The notes under the pieces: generated by a model
What the model was told of the DNA's origin: nothing
The model's database searches: none
Seen by the model: the letters and a program-made list of their open reading frames with translations, nothing else
Assembly: GCA_900542965.1 (NCBI GenBank)
Contig: UQPY01000062.1
Span: 1 to 12,152, forward strand
Length of the DNA stretch: 12,152 nucleotides
Direction of reading: 5' to 3'
DNA from: an uncultured Collinsella sp.
GTDB taxonomy: Bacteria; Actinomycetota; Coriobacteriia; Coriobacteriales; Coriobacteriaceae
In this document: piece by piece, positions 1 through 6,752 of the stretch
Position numbering within the stretch: position 1 is the stretch's first letter
How the letters are laid out: every line of letters starts with the position of its first letter
Program-made: the position numbers and the translations under genes

Positions 1-60
1 ACGAGCCGGAGAGCACTTAATGTGCTCTCCGTGCGAGCAGGACTGTCCGAGCAGGCGACC
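1..60. repeat. Hairpin and short direct repeat downstream of pcrA
   Basis: A perfect 10-bp stem (7-16 with 22-31) closes a 5-base loop. It is followed by an 8-base direct repeat, CGAGCAGG, at 34-41 and 48-55. The hairpin lies 62 bases past the pcrA stop on the minus strand, so it could end pcrA transcription, but on that strand no T-run follows it. It may instead be a dispersed intergenic palindrome of the REP type. The structure is seen; the role is inferred. Confidence 0.5.
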
Positions 61-92
61 AAAGCCCCCGGCGTGCCCGGTCAACCTCGCAG

Positions 93-2996
93 TTAGGCAT
101 TCAGCTTAACGATCGGCGCAAAGCCCTTCATAAGCTTTTTGGTCTGGCCGGTCTTTTCGAATTGAACCTCGATCATGTCTCCGGCGACCGAGATCACGGT
201 ACCCGTGCCAAAGGTCTTGTGGCTCACGGTATCGCCCGCGGCAAAGTCCTGCGACGCGCTGGCGCGATCGACCTTGCGCTCCACCGTCGGCGACACCTTG
301 GACGACGGCTTTTTAGCTCGCGGCGCGCCCGAACCAAAGGTCGAGGCAACACGGCCGGCGTCGGGCGAAACCCCGCGATGGCGCTCGGTGCCATAGGTGC
401 TGCCACCAAAGAAATCGTCGAAGCTCGATCCGCCGCGCGAACCGGAACCGCCGGTCGAGCGCGTATGCGAACCGAACACCTTGCCGCCATACATATCCGA
501 ACCCATGCCCGAGCCAAAGGTGCCGTGACGGTCGCCGCGCTTCTCCCAGCCCGTGCCCTCAAAACCGGCAGAACCGATGCCGCTAAACTCGATATCCTCA
601 AACGGAATCTCGTTGAGGAAGCGAGAGCGCGGGTTGGCAGAGGTCGAGCCGTAGGTGCGACGCGTGGCCGCATAGGTCAGGAACAGGCGCTTACGGGCAC
701 GCGTGATGGCAACGTAGGCCAGGCGACGCTCCTCCTCGAGCTTGCCCGGGTCATCGCTGCCGCCAAAGTCGTGCACGTGCGGGAAGATACCCTCCTCCAT
801 GCCGGCCACGAACACCGCCGGGAACTCCAGGCCCTTGGAGGAGTGGATGGTCATCATGGTAATGGCATGCGTCTCGCCGGCCAGGGAATCCAAGTCGGAG
901 CGCAGGGCCAGCCACTCCATGAGTGCCGGCAGCGCCTTACAGGTGAGGGGACCGTAGGTACGCTCGATCTCGTCGGCATGCACGGCGCCCGCCGGTAGCT
1001 CTGTTGGCACGGCATACGCGTTGCCCGCGATGGCGGCGACCAGGGCATCCTGCGGCGAGAGCGCCGGGGCGGCTAGGCTATCGAGCGGATTGGAGCCAGC
1101 GGCGTCACGGGCGCCGACCAATGCCTCAAACGAAGACGCAGGCGCAGACGGTCCTGGCTCCGGTGCGGGCGCGCTCACCACGACGGGCTCGGGCTCAGCG
1201 CCAGCGGGCACATCGGCAACGCCAGCCGCACGCAGCTCTTCCAAGCTCTCGAGCGTACCCTCGATATCCTCGTGCGTCTCCTCAAATTCGGCTGCAACGC
1301 CCAAGAATTCCTGGATGTTCTCGGCGCGGCTCTCAGACTCCATGGTGCCCTCGGCGCGGAACGCCTGCAGCAGGCCCGTTTTGTCGACAATCATCTCGAC
1401 GACGTCCTTGAGCTCGCCGTCCATGCGACGGCCCTCGCGCACCAGCGCCACAAAACTCGACAGGCCGTTACGCACCTTGGCGCTAAACATGCCCGTCTCG
1501 GCCGTCGCGATCTCGCAGGCCTGGAAGAACGAGCAGCGGTTATCGCGCGCCAGCTGCTCAATCTTTTGGATCGAGGTGGAGCCGATACCGCGTCGCGGCG
1601 TATTGATGACACGCTTGACGCTCATCTCATCTGCCGGGTTCACAATCATCTTGAGGTAGGCCATGACGTCGCGGATCTCGGCGCGGTCGAAGAATCGCGT
1701 GCCGCCCACGATCTTGTAGGGTACGCCCGCGCGCAGGAACATATCTTCGAGAATACGCGACTGGGCGTTGGTGCGGTAGAACACGGCGATATCGTCGTAG
1801 CTCGTACCCTTGGCATGCAGCTTCTCGATCTCGCCGGCAATCCAGCGACCCTCGTCGCGCTCATCGCTCGCCTGGAAGGCCTGGATCTTCTCGCCGTCGC
1901 CCTCTGCCGTGAACAGGCGCTTGTCCTTGCGCTGCGAGTTGTGGCGCACCACGGCGTTGGCGGCGCTCAGGATGTGACCCGTGGAGCGGTAGTTCTGCTC
2001 CAACTTGACGGTCTTGCAGTTTTTAAAGTCCTTCTCAAAGTCCAGGATGTTGGTGATATCGGCGCCGCGCCAGCTGTAAATGGACTGGTCGTCGTCACCC
2101 ACGACCATGAGGTTCTGGTACTTGGCGGCCAGCAGGTTGGCGATCTCGTACTGGACGTGGTTGGTGTCCTGATACTCGTCGACGCTAATGTAGCGGAAGC
2201 GCTCCTGGTACTTGTCGAGCACCTCGGGGCGGGTGCGCAGCAGCTCGAGCGTGCGCACGAGCAGGTCGTCGAAGTCCATGGCGTTGGCAGCGCGCAGGCG
2301 GCGCTCCAGCTCCAAGTAGACCTGCGCGGCCTTTTTGTCGTTGGGGCTGTCGGCGGATTTGAGCATGTCCTCGGGGCCGATCATGGCGTTTTTGGCCGAG
2401 CTGATCTTGCTGCGGATCATGTTGATGGGGAACTGCTTTTGCTCAATGCCGAGCGCCTGCATGATGTCGCGAACCATGCGCTTGGAGTCGTCGTCATCGT
2501 AGATGGTGAACTGGCCGGTGTAGCCCAGCAGGTCGGCGTCCTCGCGCAGCATGCGCACGCACATGGCATGGAACGTGCATACCCACATGCCGCGGGTACC
2601 GTTGGGGATGAGCGCCGCCAGACGCTCGCGCATCTCGGCCGCGGCCTTGTTGGTAAACGTGATGGCTAGGACCTGCCAGGGCTTAACGCCCAGGTCGCCA
2701 AGCATATGCGCGATGCGGAAGGTCAGAACGCGGGTCTTGCCCGAGCCAGCACCGGCAAGGACCAGCAGTGGGCCCTCAGTGGTCAGGACCGCCTCGCGCT
2801 GGGCGGGGTTCAGGCTATCGATATCGACGAGCGGCTTGGCGGGCTTGGGCGCCGGAGCCGGGGCGTCGTAGATGTCGAGCGGAACGAGCTCGGGCTCCGG
2901 CGCAGCAGGGGCGGTGTATGCATCGAGCGGCACGGGTTCCGGCGCGGGTGGCACGGGTGCGGCAGTGTTCTTTTCCCAGGGCAGGGGCTGGGTCAT
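93..2996 (-). CDS. pcrA: ATP-dependent DNA helicase PcrA/UvrD
   Basis: Superfamily 1A 3'-5' helicase of 967 residues, acting in nucleotide excision repair, in clearing recombinase or stalled RNA polymerase from DNA, and in plasmid replication (family knowledge). Visible motifs: Q-motif Gln66; Walker A GAGSGKT at 82-88; motif Ia TFTNKAAAEMRERL; Walker B DEYQDT near 272; motif III GDDDQSIYSWRGAD; motif IV QNYRST; motif V MMTIHSSKGLEF near 715; motif VI EERRLAYVAITRARKR near 752-767. The last ~50 residues (GDTVSHKTFGTGTVISV...) form the Tudor-like C-terminal domain known in PcrA to contact RNA polymerase, joined by a Gly/Ser-rich linker. B. subtilis PcrA has about 740 residues; the excess is an N-terminal Pro/Ala/Glu tail (~10-57), an insertion near 588-687 in subdomain 2B, and the linker. 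I chose the ATG at 2996 because GAGGAG sits 6 bases upstream; a longer frame to 3080 would cross the likely promoter. Confidence 0.97.
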   Translation of the reverse strand: MTQPLPWEKNTAAPVPPAPEPVPLDAYTAPAAPEPELVPLDIYDAPAPAPKPAKPLVDIDSLNPAQREAVLTTEGPLLVLAGAGSGKTRVLTFRIAHMLGDLGVKPWQVLAITFTNKAAAEMRERLAALIPNGTRGMWVCTFHAMCVRMLREDADLLGYTGQFTIYDDDDSKRMVRDIMQALGIEQKQFPINMIRSKISSAKNAMIGPEDMLKSADSPNDKKAAQVYLELERRLRAANAMDFDDLLVRTLELLRTRPEVLDKYQERFRYISVDEYQDTNHVQYEIANLLAAKYQNLMVVGDDDQSIYSWRGADITNILDFEKDFKNCKTVKLEQNYRSTGHILSAANAVVRHNSQRKDKRLFTAEGDGEKIQAFQASDERDEGRWIAGEIEKLHAKGTSYDDIAVFYRTNAQSRILEDMFLRAGVPYKIVGGTRFFDRAEIRDVMAYLKMIVNPADEMSVKRVINTPRRGIGSTSIQKIEQLARDNRCSFFQACEIATAETGMFSAKVRNGLSSFVALVREGRRMDGELKDVVEMIVDKTGLLQAFRAEGTMESESRAENIQEFLGVAAEFEETHEDIEGTLESLEELRAAGVADVPAGAEPEPVVVSAPAPEPGPSAPASSFEALVGARDAAGSNPLDSLAAPALSPQDALVAAIAGNAYAVPTELPAGAVHADEIERTYGPLTCKALPALMEWLALRSDLDSLAGETHAITMMTIHSSKGLEFPAVFVAGMEEGIFPHVHDFGGSDDPGKLEEERRLAYVAITRARKRLFLTYAATRRTYGSTSANPRSRFLNEIPFEDIEFSGIGSAGFEGTGWEKRGDRHGTFGSGMGSDMYGGKVFGSHTRSTGGSGSRGGSSFDDFFGGSTYGTERHRGVSPDAGRVASTFGSGAPRAKKPSSKVSPTVERKVDRASASQDFAAGDTVSHKTFGTGTVISVAGDMIEVQFEKTGQTKKLMKGFAPIVKLNA

Positions 2997-3002
2997 GGGC
3001 GA

Positions 3003-3008
3003 CTCCTC
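3003..3008 (-). promoter_or_regulatory. Ribosome binding site of pcrA (fixes the start)
   Basis: GAGGAG on the minus strand, 6 bases before the ATG at 2996. No comparable site precedes the in-frame ATG at 3080, so this site decides the start. Confidence 0.75.
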
Positions 3009-3057
3009 ATCTGACGGACGGCGCGCCTGCGGGCAGCGCCATAGTTTGAGCCGTACC

Positions 3058-3088
3058 AGTATACCGAGCCGCGCGGACACCGACGCAA
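3058..3088 (-). promoter_or_regulatory. Candidate sigma-70 promoter of pcrA
   Basis: On the minus strand, TATACT (3063-3058) is a good -10 box. TTGCGT (3088-3083) is a fair -35 at a long 19-base spacing. A transcript would start near 3051, giving a leader of about 55 bases before the pcrA ATG. The -10 is the stronger part of the call. Confidence 0.4.
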
Positions 3089-3135
3089 ATCACACCACGA
3101 CTCCGTGCGCGATCGTCAGGCCCGCCCCAGCGGGT

Positions 3136-3202
3136 TTGGTACAAAGGTGTCAGGTTTGTCTGCACCAAGCTGGTGCAAAGTAACCTGACCCCAATGCACC
3201 AA
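3136..3202. repeat. REP-like imperfect palindrome
   Basis: The core is TGCACCA-AGC-TGGTGCA (3161-3177). It is flanked, after a 4-base mismatch on each side, by GTCAGGTT (3149-3156) pairing with AACCTGAC (3182-3189), and outermost by TTGGT (3136-3140) with ACCAA (3198-3202). The long, interrupted, symmetric build resembles REP/REPIN palindromes mobilised by RAYT (TnpA-REP) transposases. No such transposase is in this window, so dispersal is an inference. Confidence 0.5.
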
Positions 3203-3237
3203 TCACGGAGCCACCGATGTCACGGCAACGGTAGCGA

Positions 3238-3337
3238 GCGGCGGCCAGAGCGAACAAATTGGCATGAAAAGAGGGCGGCATAGACCTTTTGGTCATGCCA
3301 CCCTCTTTGAATGATAAGTTGTCGCTCTGGCCGCCGC
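3238..3337. repeat. 16-bp inverted repeat enclosing the uppP terminator
   Basis: GCGGCGGCCAGAGCGA at 3238-3253 is perfectly complementary to 3322-3337. The 68 bases between them contain the uppP terminator hairpin, so the whole forms a nested palindrome of 100 bases. It could be a small non-autonomous element or an extended terminator stem. The symmetry is exact; the origin is unknown. Confidence 0.6.
3267..3308. terminator. Intrinsic terminator of uppP
   Basis: An approximately 18-bp stem (3267-3286 with 3291-3308) has one mismatch and one bulged A and closes on a TTTT loop. On the minus strand the stem is GC-rich and its 3' arm ends in CTCTTTT, 45 bases beyond the uppP stop. It would also fold in plus-strand RNA. 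Confidence 0.75.
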
Positions 3338-3352
3338 GCAGCGTCGACTAAG

Positions 3353-4333
3353 TTAGAGGCCGAGCATCGGCTCCAGAACAAAGAAGTATGCGAGCACTAC
3401 GATGCCCAGGATGATGCGGTAAACACCGAAGCACTTAAAGTCGTGTCGGCGGACGAAGCCCATGAGCCACTTGATGGCGATGAGCGAAACCACAAAGGCC
3501 ACAACGCAGCCCACGCCCAAGATAGCGACCTCGTTGGCGCCGAACGTGCCGCCCTTGATGAAGTACTTGACCAGCTTGAGCGCACTCGCGCCAAACATGA
3601 CAGGGATGGCCAGGAAGAACGTAAACTTAGACGCCACCGAGCGCGTGCAGCCCAAAAGCAGGCCACCGATGATGGTGGAGCCGGAGCGCGATGTGCCCGG
3701 AATCAGCGAAAGCACCTGGAAGCAACCGATGCCCAGTGCGGTCTTCCAGCTCAGATCCTCGAGCGTAGTGATGGAACCAAAGTCCAGGTCCTCGTCATCG
3801 TCCTCATCCTCGGCAACAGCCGCCGCGGGCGCCGCAAAGTGCGCACCGGCGGGACGTCCGCCCGCCACCACGGCGCGCGAGCCAAACGAACCCGCAACGG
3901 CCATTTCCTCGCGCTTGCTGGCACGCCAGTTCTCGATCACGATAAACAGCACGCCGTACACGATGAGCGCCAGCGCCACGACGGGAGCGTTATAGAAATG
4001 CTCCTCCATCCAGTCGTTGAGCGGCAGGCCAATCGCCGCGGCGGGAATGCAGCCGAGCACGATCTTGCCCCACAGCACCCAGGTGTCGCGACGGCCCTCC
4101 TTGCCCTTGCTAGGCGAGAACGGGTTGAGCTCGTGGAAGAACAGCACACAGACGGCCAGAATGGCGCCAAGCTGAATCACGACCAGGAACATATTCCAGA
4201 ACGTCTCGCTCACGTTCATCTTGACGAACTCGTCCACCAAGATCATGTGGCCCGTCGACGAAACCGGCAACCATTCGGTGATGCCCTCGACCAGGCCCAT
4301 GAAGGCAGATTTTAGAAGCTCGATAATATCCAA
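3353..4333 (-). CDS. uppP: Undecaprenyl-diphosphatase UppP (BacA)
   Basis: Integral membrane phosphatase that converts undecaprenyl pyrophosphate to the monophosphate, recycling the lipid carrier for peptidoglycan and other envelope polymers; extra copies give bacitracin resistance (family knowledge). Both family signatures are present: GLVEGITEWLPVSSTGH at 13-29 (Glu16, Glu20, His29) and PGTSRSGST at 212-220 (Arg216 the expected phosphate-binding residue). Several hydrophobic helices follow. The protein has 326 residues against 273 in E. coli; the excess is a cytoplasm-type loop near 139-188 ending in an acidic run, EDEDDDEDLD. I chose a TTG start at 4333 because GAGGGGG lies 5 bases upstream and the family N-terminus (MDIIELL...) begins there. 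The ATG at 4402 would add 23 hydrophilic, unconserved-looking residues. Confidence 0.93.
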   Translation of the reverse strand: MDIIELLKSAFMGLVEGITEWLPVSSTGHMILVDEFVKMNVSETFWNMFLVVIQLGAILAVCVLFFHELNPFSPSKGKEGRRDTWVLWGKIVLGCIPAAAIGLPLNDWMEEHFYNAPVVALALIVYGVLFIVIENWRASKREEMAVAGSFGSRAVVAGGRPAGAHFAAPAAAVAEDEDDDEDLDFGSITTLEDLSWKTALGIGCFQVLSLIPGTSRSGSTIIGGLLLGCTRSVASKFTFFLAIPVMFGASALKLVKYFIKGGTFGANEVAILGVGCVVAFVVSLIAIKWLMGFVRRHDFKCFGVYRIILGIVVLAYFFVLEPMLGL

Positions 4334-4338
4334 AGGGA

Positions 4339-4345
4339 CCCCCTC
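4339..4345 (-). promoter_or_regulatory. Ribosome binding site that sets a TTG start for uppP
   Basis: GAGGGGG on the minus strand sits 5 bases before TTG (4333-4331). The upstream ATG at 4402 and GTG at 4354 lack a site this good, so the non-ATG start is preferred. Confidence 0.65.
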
Positions 4346-4486
4346 GTTTGACACCCGCCGGTAGATGTTCTGCGGACGATGCGGGCGATGTCCCATTATC
4401 AACCGTTAGCGGCGCACCCACGCCTACCCTTACCAAAAAACTTGCCCGTTCACAGAATTGCGAGCGGTCAAACCGAAATCCTTGGG

Positions 4487-4492
4487 TATAAC
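4487..4492 (+). promoter_or_regulatory. Candidate -10 box for the universal stress gene
   Basis: TATAAC in an AT-richer stretch about 90 bases before the start codon. No convincing -35 is seen at 16-18 bases upstream; TTGCGA at 4458-4463 is too far away (23 bases). Transcription from here would leave a leader of about 84 bases. Confidence 0.35.
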
Positions 4493-4582
4493 TGCAACAA
4501 GGTAAAGTGTCCGGCGGCCAACGCACCCGCGCCCGCCCGACGCACGAGCCCCGCGCCCGTGCGATAGACCAAGGAGGAAACC

Positions 4583-5020
4583 ATGAACGAGGGCTACACC
4601 AAGGTATTTGTTTCACTCGACGGTACTGAACAGCAGGATTTTGTGCTCGCACGTGCCATCAAAGTCGCCGCGAACAACGGCGCTAAGCTGATCATCGGCC
4701 ACGTCATCGATTCCACGGCACTCGAGAGCGCCGGTTCCTATCCGGTCGATCTGGTCAACGGCCTAGAGGAGGCATTTAAGAACTCCATCGCCAAGCAGCT
4801 CGAAGAGGCCAAGGCCAATCCCGATATTCCCGAGGTCGAGGTCATGATTCGCGCCGGCCGCATTCGCGAGACGCTCAAGGACGAGATGCTCGACGTGGTT
4901 AAGCCCGACCTGGTGCTCTGCGGCGCCCGCGGCCTGTCCTCGATCAAGTATGCGCTCCTGGGTTCGATTTCGACGTTCCTGCTGCGCAACACGGACTGCG
5001 ACATCTTGGTCGTGAAGTAG
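4583..5020 (+). CDS. Universal stress protein, UspA superfamily
   Basis: A 145-residue single-domain Usp, the usual length. It starts KVFVSLDGTEQQDFVLARAIKVA, with the Asp13 of the first nucleotide-binding strand. Near the C-terminus it carries the full ATP-binding signature G-2x-G-9x-G-S (Gly114, Gly117, Gly127-Ser128), so it belongs to the ATP-binding (MJ0577/Rv2623-like) branch rather than the non-binding UspA branch. Such proteins are cytoplasmic dimers that support survival under stress or non-growth; the exact target is rarely known. AAGGAGG at 4571-4577 is 5 bases before the ATG, an excellent RBS. It is divergent from uppP and convergent with hipA, so it is monocistronic. Confidence 0.93.
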   Translation: MNEGYTKVFVSLDGTEQQDFVLARAIKVAANNGAKLIIGHVIDSTALESAGSYPVDLVNGLEEAFKNSIAKQLEEAKANPDIPEVEVMIRAGRIRETLKDEMLDVVKPDLVLCGARGLSSIKYALLGSISTFLLRNTDCDILVVK

Positions 5021-5076
5021 CAAACGTACGCCTAACGCATCGCGGAGCGCAAGCCCACGTGCCCAAGTCTTCCAAG

Positions 5077-5105
5077 AGCGGGACCACCATTACGGTGGCC
5101 CCGCT
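5077..5105. terminator. Bidirectional terminator between usp and hipA
   Basis: AGCGGG-A-CCACC (5077-5088) pairs with GGTGG-C-CCCGCT (5094-5105), giving 11 pairs with one mismatch and a 5-base loop. On the plus strand TTGCTTT follows. It lies between the usp stop (5020) and the hipA stop (5111) of two converging genes and so can serve both. Confidence 0.8.
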
Positions 5106-5110
5106 TTGCT

Positions 5111-6400
5111 TTAGGCTGAGAATTGCTCCAGAACCCTCATTCTCTCAACGGAATCCGTCTGAATTTTCAGAGCGACCCGACCCAAATCTCCGGTTGCAGA
5201 GGCAAGTTCTGCAAGCTGGGCAGACACCTCTTCAGCCACTTCCGCCGCGATGTTCTTGATCATCTTGAGTGGCAGATGCAAATCTTGAGACATGAATTCG
5301 AAATCTTCAGGAGTCACCCCATCGATCACCCGGTGATCCCCAATATCAATCCCAAGATTATGGTCGTATCCCATTATCGTCGTGCAAACAATATCGTATG
5401 CAGGGGCCAACCTCTTTTCCCGCCAACTCGGACTATAAAGAAACGAATGGTTCTTGAGATGCGAGTCGCAATTCCCCAACGCATAATCGACCATTACCTG
5501 ACGAGCGAACATTTGAGTATCAGCAATTACGTTAGACGATTGCTCTCTTATCAATCGGCCGCAAAGAGCCATATAGCAGCTATCGGGACGTGTCTCGTAT
5601 TTCATATACGAAGGCCAGCCAACCGCTTGGCAAAAATCCTCCTGATGCAGCCTCAGAGGCACATCGAATCCGCTCATCGACGGCGGCTCATTGCTCCAGA
5701 TTCTGTCATAACGCTCGGAAAAGAACGCACCAGGAATCGTATCCGAAGCTTCTGAACGGGCAATTTCAAGCCCAGCAGCAGACGCTGCCGTCATGCAAAT
5801 TAATTCGTTGAACGGCAAATCCGGATGTTTAGTTGAAGCAATCTTGACTATGTGAGTCGAGGGGGCAGAGCCGAGCGGCAGCATCCAATCCCCCGACCCA
5901 GCCTTTTTTGCATCTTTACCGCGCGGTAAAAACCAACCGGTTTTAGACTGAGCGCCCGCCAACGACAGCCTCGAATCCTGCATATCATTTGCAATCTCAA
6001 ACACTTCCGCCTTAGAAAGTGCCTCAAAATCCTCGTCTTGCAGAGGACGATAGCCCGGATCGTAGCTCGATTTCTCATCGCCGAGAAACCTCAAGGCACC
6101 AACGCACTCATCGCCCAAACGCTCGAGCATCGATAAATAGTCTGACTGGGGGATTTGAAAACGCATCGACAGCTCATGCCGAACCGGGCCCTCGGGAAGC
6201 ATGCCCGAAAAGAAGGCCGAAAACTCATTGCTGGCATATGGCTCATGTCGCAAGGGAAGAGAAGCTGAGAGTGCGGCAGCATCGTCGCGTTCAAGATATC
6301 CCTCATCATATGCAAACGTCTCGTTTACGGGGTCGGCCCTCTCAAATTCTCCGACCAGCTCAAACGTTCCCCGATACTCACGATAAACCTTTAATGCCAT
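5111..6400 (-). CDS. hipA: HipA toxin, serine/threonine protein kinase
   Basis: Toxin of a HipBA type II toxin-antitoxin module, 429 residues (E. coli HipA has 440). In E. coli HipA phosphorylates glutamyl-tRNA synthetase, halting translation and producing persisters. All expected elements are visible: the N-terminal HipA domain (~1-105, with FFSGMLPEG at 63-71); the phosphate loop LSLAGAQSKT at 145-154, whose Ser146 matches autophosphorylated Ser150 of E. coli; THIVK at 182-186 (ATP-binding Lys186); ERYDR at 229-233; RLHQEDFCQ at 250-258; the catalytic loop NCDSHLKN at 310-317 (Asp312, Asn317); and AYD at 334-336 (metal-binding Asp336). The kinase therefore looks active. The ATG overlaps the end of hipB by 10 bases, implying translational coupling. 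The gene is distinctly less GC-rich than purH or the kinase gene, which suggests transfer. The target cannot be read from sequence. Confidence 0.95.
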   Translation of the reverse strand: MALKVYREYRGTFELVGEFERADPVNETFAYDEGYLERDDAAALSASLPLRHEPYASNEFSAFFSGMLPEGPVRHELSMRFQIPQSDYLSMLERLGDECVGALRFLGDEKSSYDPGYRPLQDEDFEALSKAEVFEIANDMQDSRLSLAGAQSKTGWFLPRGKDAKKAGSGDWMLPLGSAPSTHIVKIASTKHPDLPFNELICMTAASAAGLEIARSEASDTIPGAFFSERYDRIWSNEPPSMSGFDVPLRLHQEDFCQAVGWPSYMKYETRPDSCYMALCGRLIREQSSNVIADTQMFARQVMVDYALGNCDSHLKNHSFLYSPSWREKRLAPAYDIVCTTIMGYDHNLGIDIGDHRVIDGVTPEDFEFMSQDLHLPLKMIKNIAAEVAEEVSAQLAELASATGDLGRVALKIQTDSVERMRVLEQFSA

Positions 6401-6636
6401 GAGCCGTCGCCCCTCTCCCTCAGGATCAAATCGACCCCCAAGCTGTTAGCGATTTGAAGGGTTTGGCGAAGATTGGCACCCGCCTTTCCACGCTCAAGCT
6501 CGCTCACAAAGCGCAAACTGCACTGGTTGAAATCAGCCACATCGCGTTGGGTATAACCGAGCTTCTTCCGGCGCTCACGCAAATATGCACCGAGTTCAGC
6601 TGGGTCAAAAATCGTTCGCTCATTCCAGTCTTGCAT
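6391..6636 (-). CDS. hipB: HipB antitoxin, XRE-family repressor
   Basis: An 81-residue helix-turn-helix protein preceding hipA. A Cro/C1-type domain spans about 15-70 (ELGAYLRERRKKLGYTQRDV, then a recognition helix around SLRFVSELERG). In the family, HipB dimers bind HipA to block it and repress the operon. The C-terminus ends in Ser-Trp-His; E. coli HipB likewise ends close to a Trp (Trp88) in its flexible tail. The ATG at 6636 is preceded by AGGGGA about 6 bases upstream. Two perfect palindromes lie just upstream (6651-6670 and 6690-6709), fitting autoregulation. The stop lies inside the hipA start region. Confidence 0.93.
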   Translation of the reverse strand: MQDWNERTIFDPAELGAYLRERRKKLGYTQRDVADFNQCSLRFVSELERGKAGANLRQTLQIANSLGVDLILRERGDGSWH

Positions 6637-6650
6637 GCTAATCCCCTATG

Positions 6651-6670
6651 ATTATCCCAAACGGGATAAT
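6651..6670. promoter_or_regulatory. hipBA operator, start-proximal site
   Basis: A perfect palindrome, ATTATCCC-AAAC-GGGATAAT, ending 15 bases upstream of the hipB ATG. It overlaps the candidate -10 box and the predicted transcription start. The half-site resembles the E. coli HipB operator TATCC-N8-GGATA, but here the gap between those pentamers is 6. The palindrome is seen; HipB binding is inferred. Confidence 0.8.
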
Positions 6671-6674
6671 CATA
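6669..6674 (-). promoter_or_regulatory. Candidate extended -10 promoter of hipBA
   Basis: On the minus strand, TGC immediately before TATGAT makes an extended -10 element. No good -35 is visible at 17 bases, which fits an extended -10 promoter. Its last two bases fall inside the proximal operator, and the -35 position falls inside the distal operator. Confidence 0.5.
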
Positions 6675-6689
6675 GCACATCATGATGGA

Positions 6690-6709
6690 ATTATCCCGTT
6701 TGGGATAAT
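6690..6709. promoter_or_regulatory. hipBA operator, distal site
   Basis: ATTATCCC-GTTT-GGGATAAT. This is the exact reverse complement of the proximal operator, including the spacer, with centres 39 bases apart. It covers the -35 position of the candidate hipBA promoter. Confidence 0.8.
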
Positions 6710-6752
6710 TGTCTTAACGTGAATGACGCTCCGGGACGTTACACCGCGACGA

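Larger units (their letters stand above)
2997..3352. other. 356-base intergenic region between pcrA and uppP
   Basis: No believable gene lies here. From left to right it holds the pcrA leader and promoter (to about 3088), a REP-like imperfect palindrome (3136-3202), and a terminator hairpin (3267-3308) nested inside a longer 16-bp inverted repeat (3238-3253 with 3322-3337). Both flanking genes read on the minus strand, so the region contains the uppP 3' end and the pcrA control region. Confidence 0.8.

Noticed and set aside
1..60. Possible tRNA or small RNA at the contig start, because the hairpin resembles an anticodon arm.
   Set aside because: No acceptor stem, T-arm consensus or 3' CCA arrangement can be found around it.
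1272..2669. A 465-codon plus-strand open frame opposite pcrA, and similar frames at 3311-4315 and 7380-8516.
   Set aside because: All are mirror frames of confidently identified genes, with low-complexity translations rich in Leu/Val/Arg/Gly/His.
2997..3080. Extended pcrA start adding 28 residues.
   Set aside because: The extension crosses the likely -10 box and lacks an RBS, while the ATG at 2996 has GAGGAG at the right distance.
4334..4402. Extended uppP start at the ATG at 4402.
   Set aside because: The added 23 residues are polar and unlike UppP N-termini; GAGGGGG precedes the TTG at 4333 at ideal spacing.
4379..4567. A 62-codon plus-strand frame ending just before the usp RBS.
   Set aside because: No RBS, composition without a recognisable pattern, and it overlaps the candidate usp promoter.
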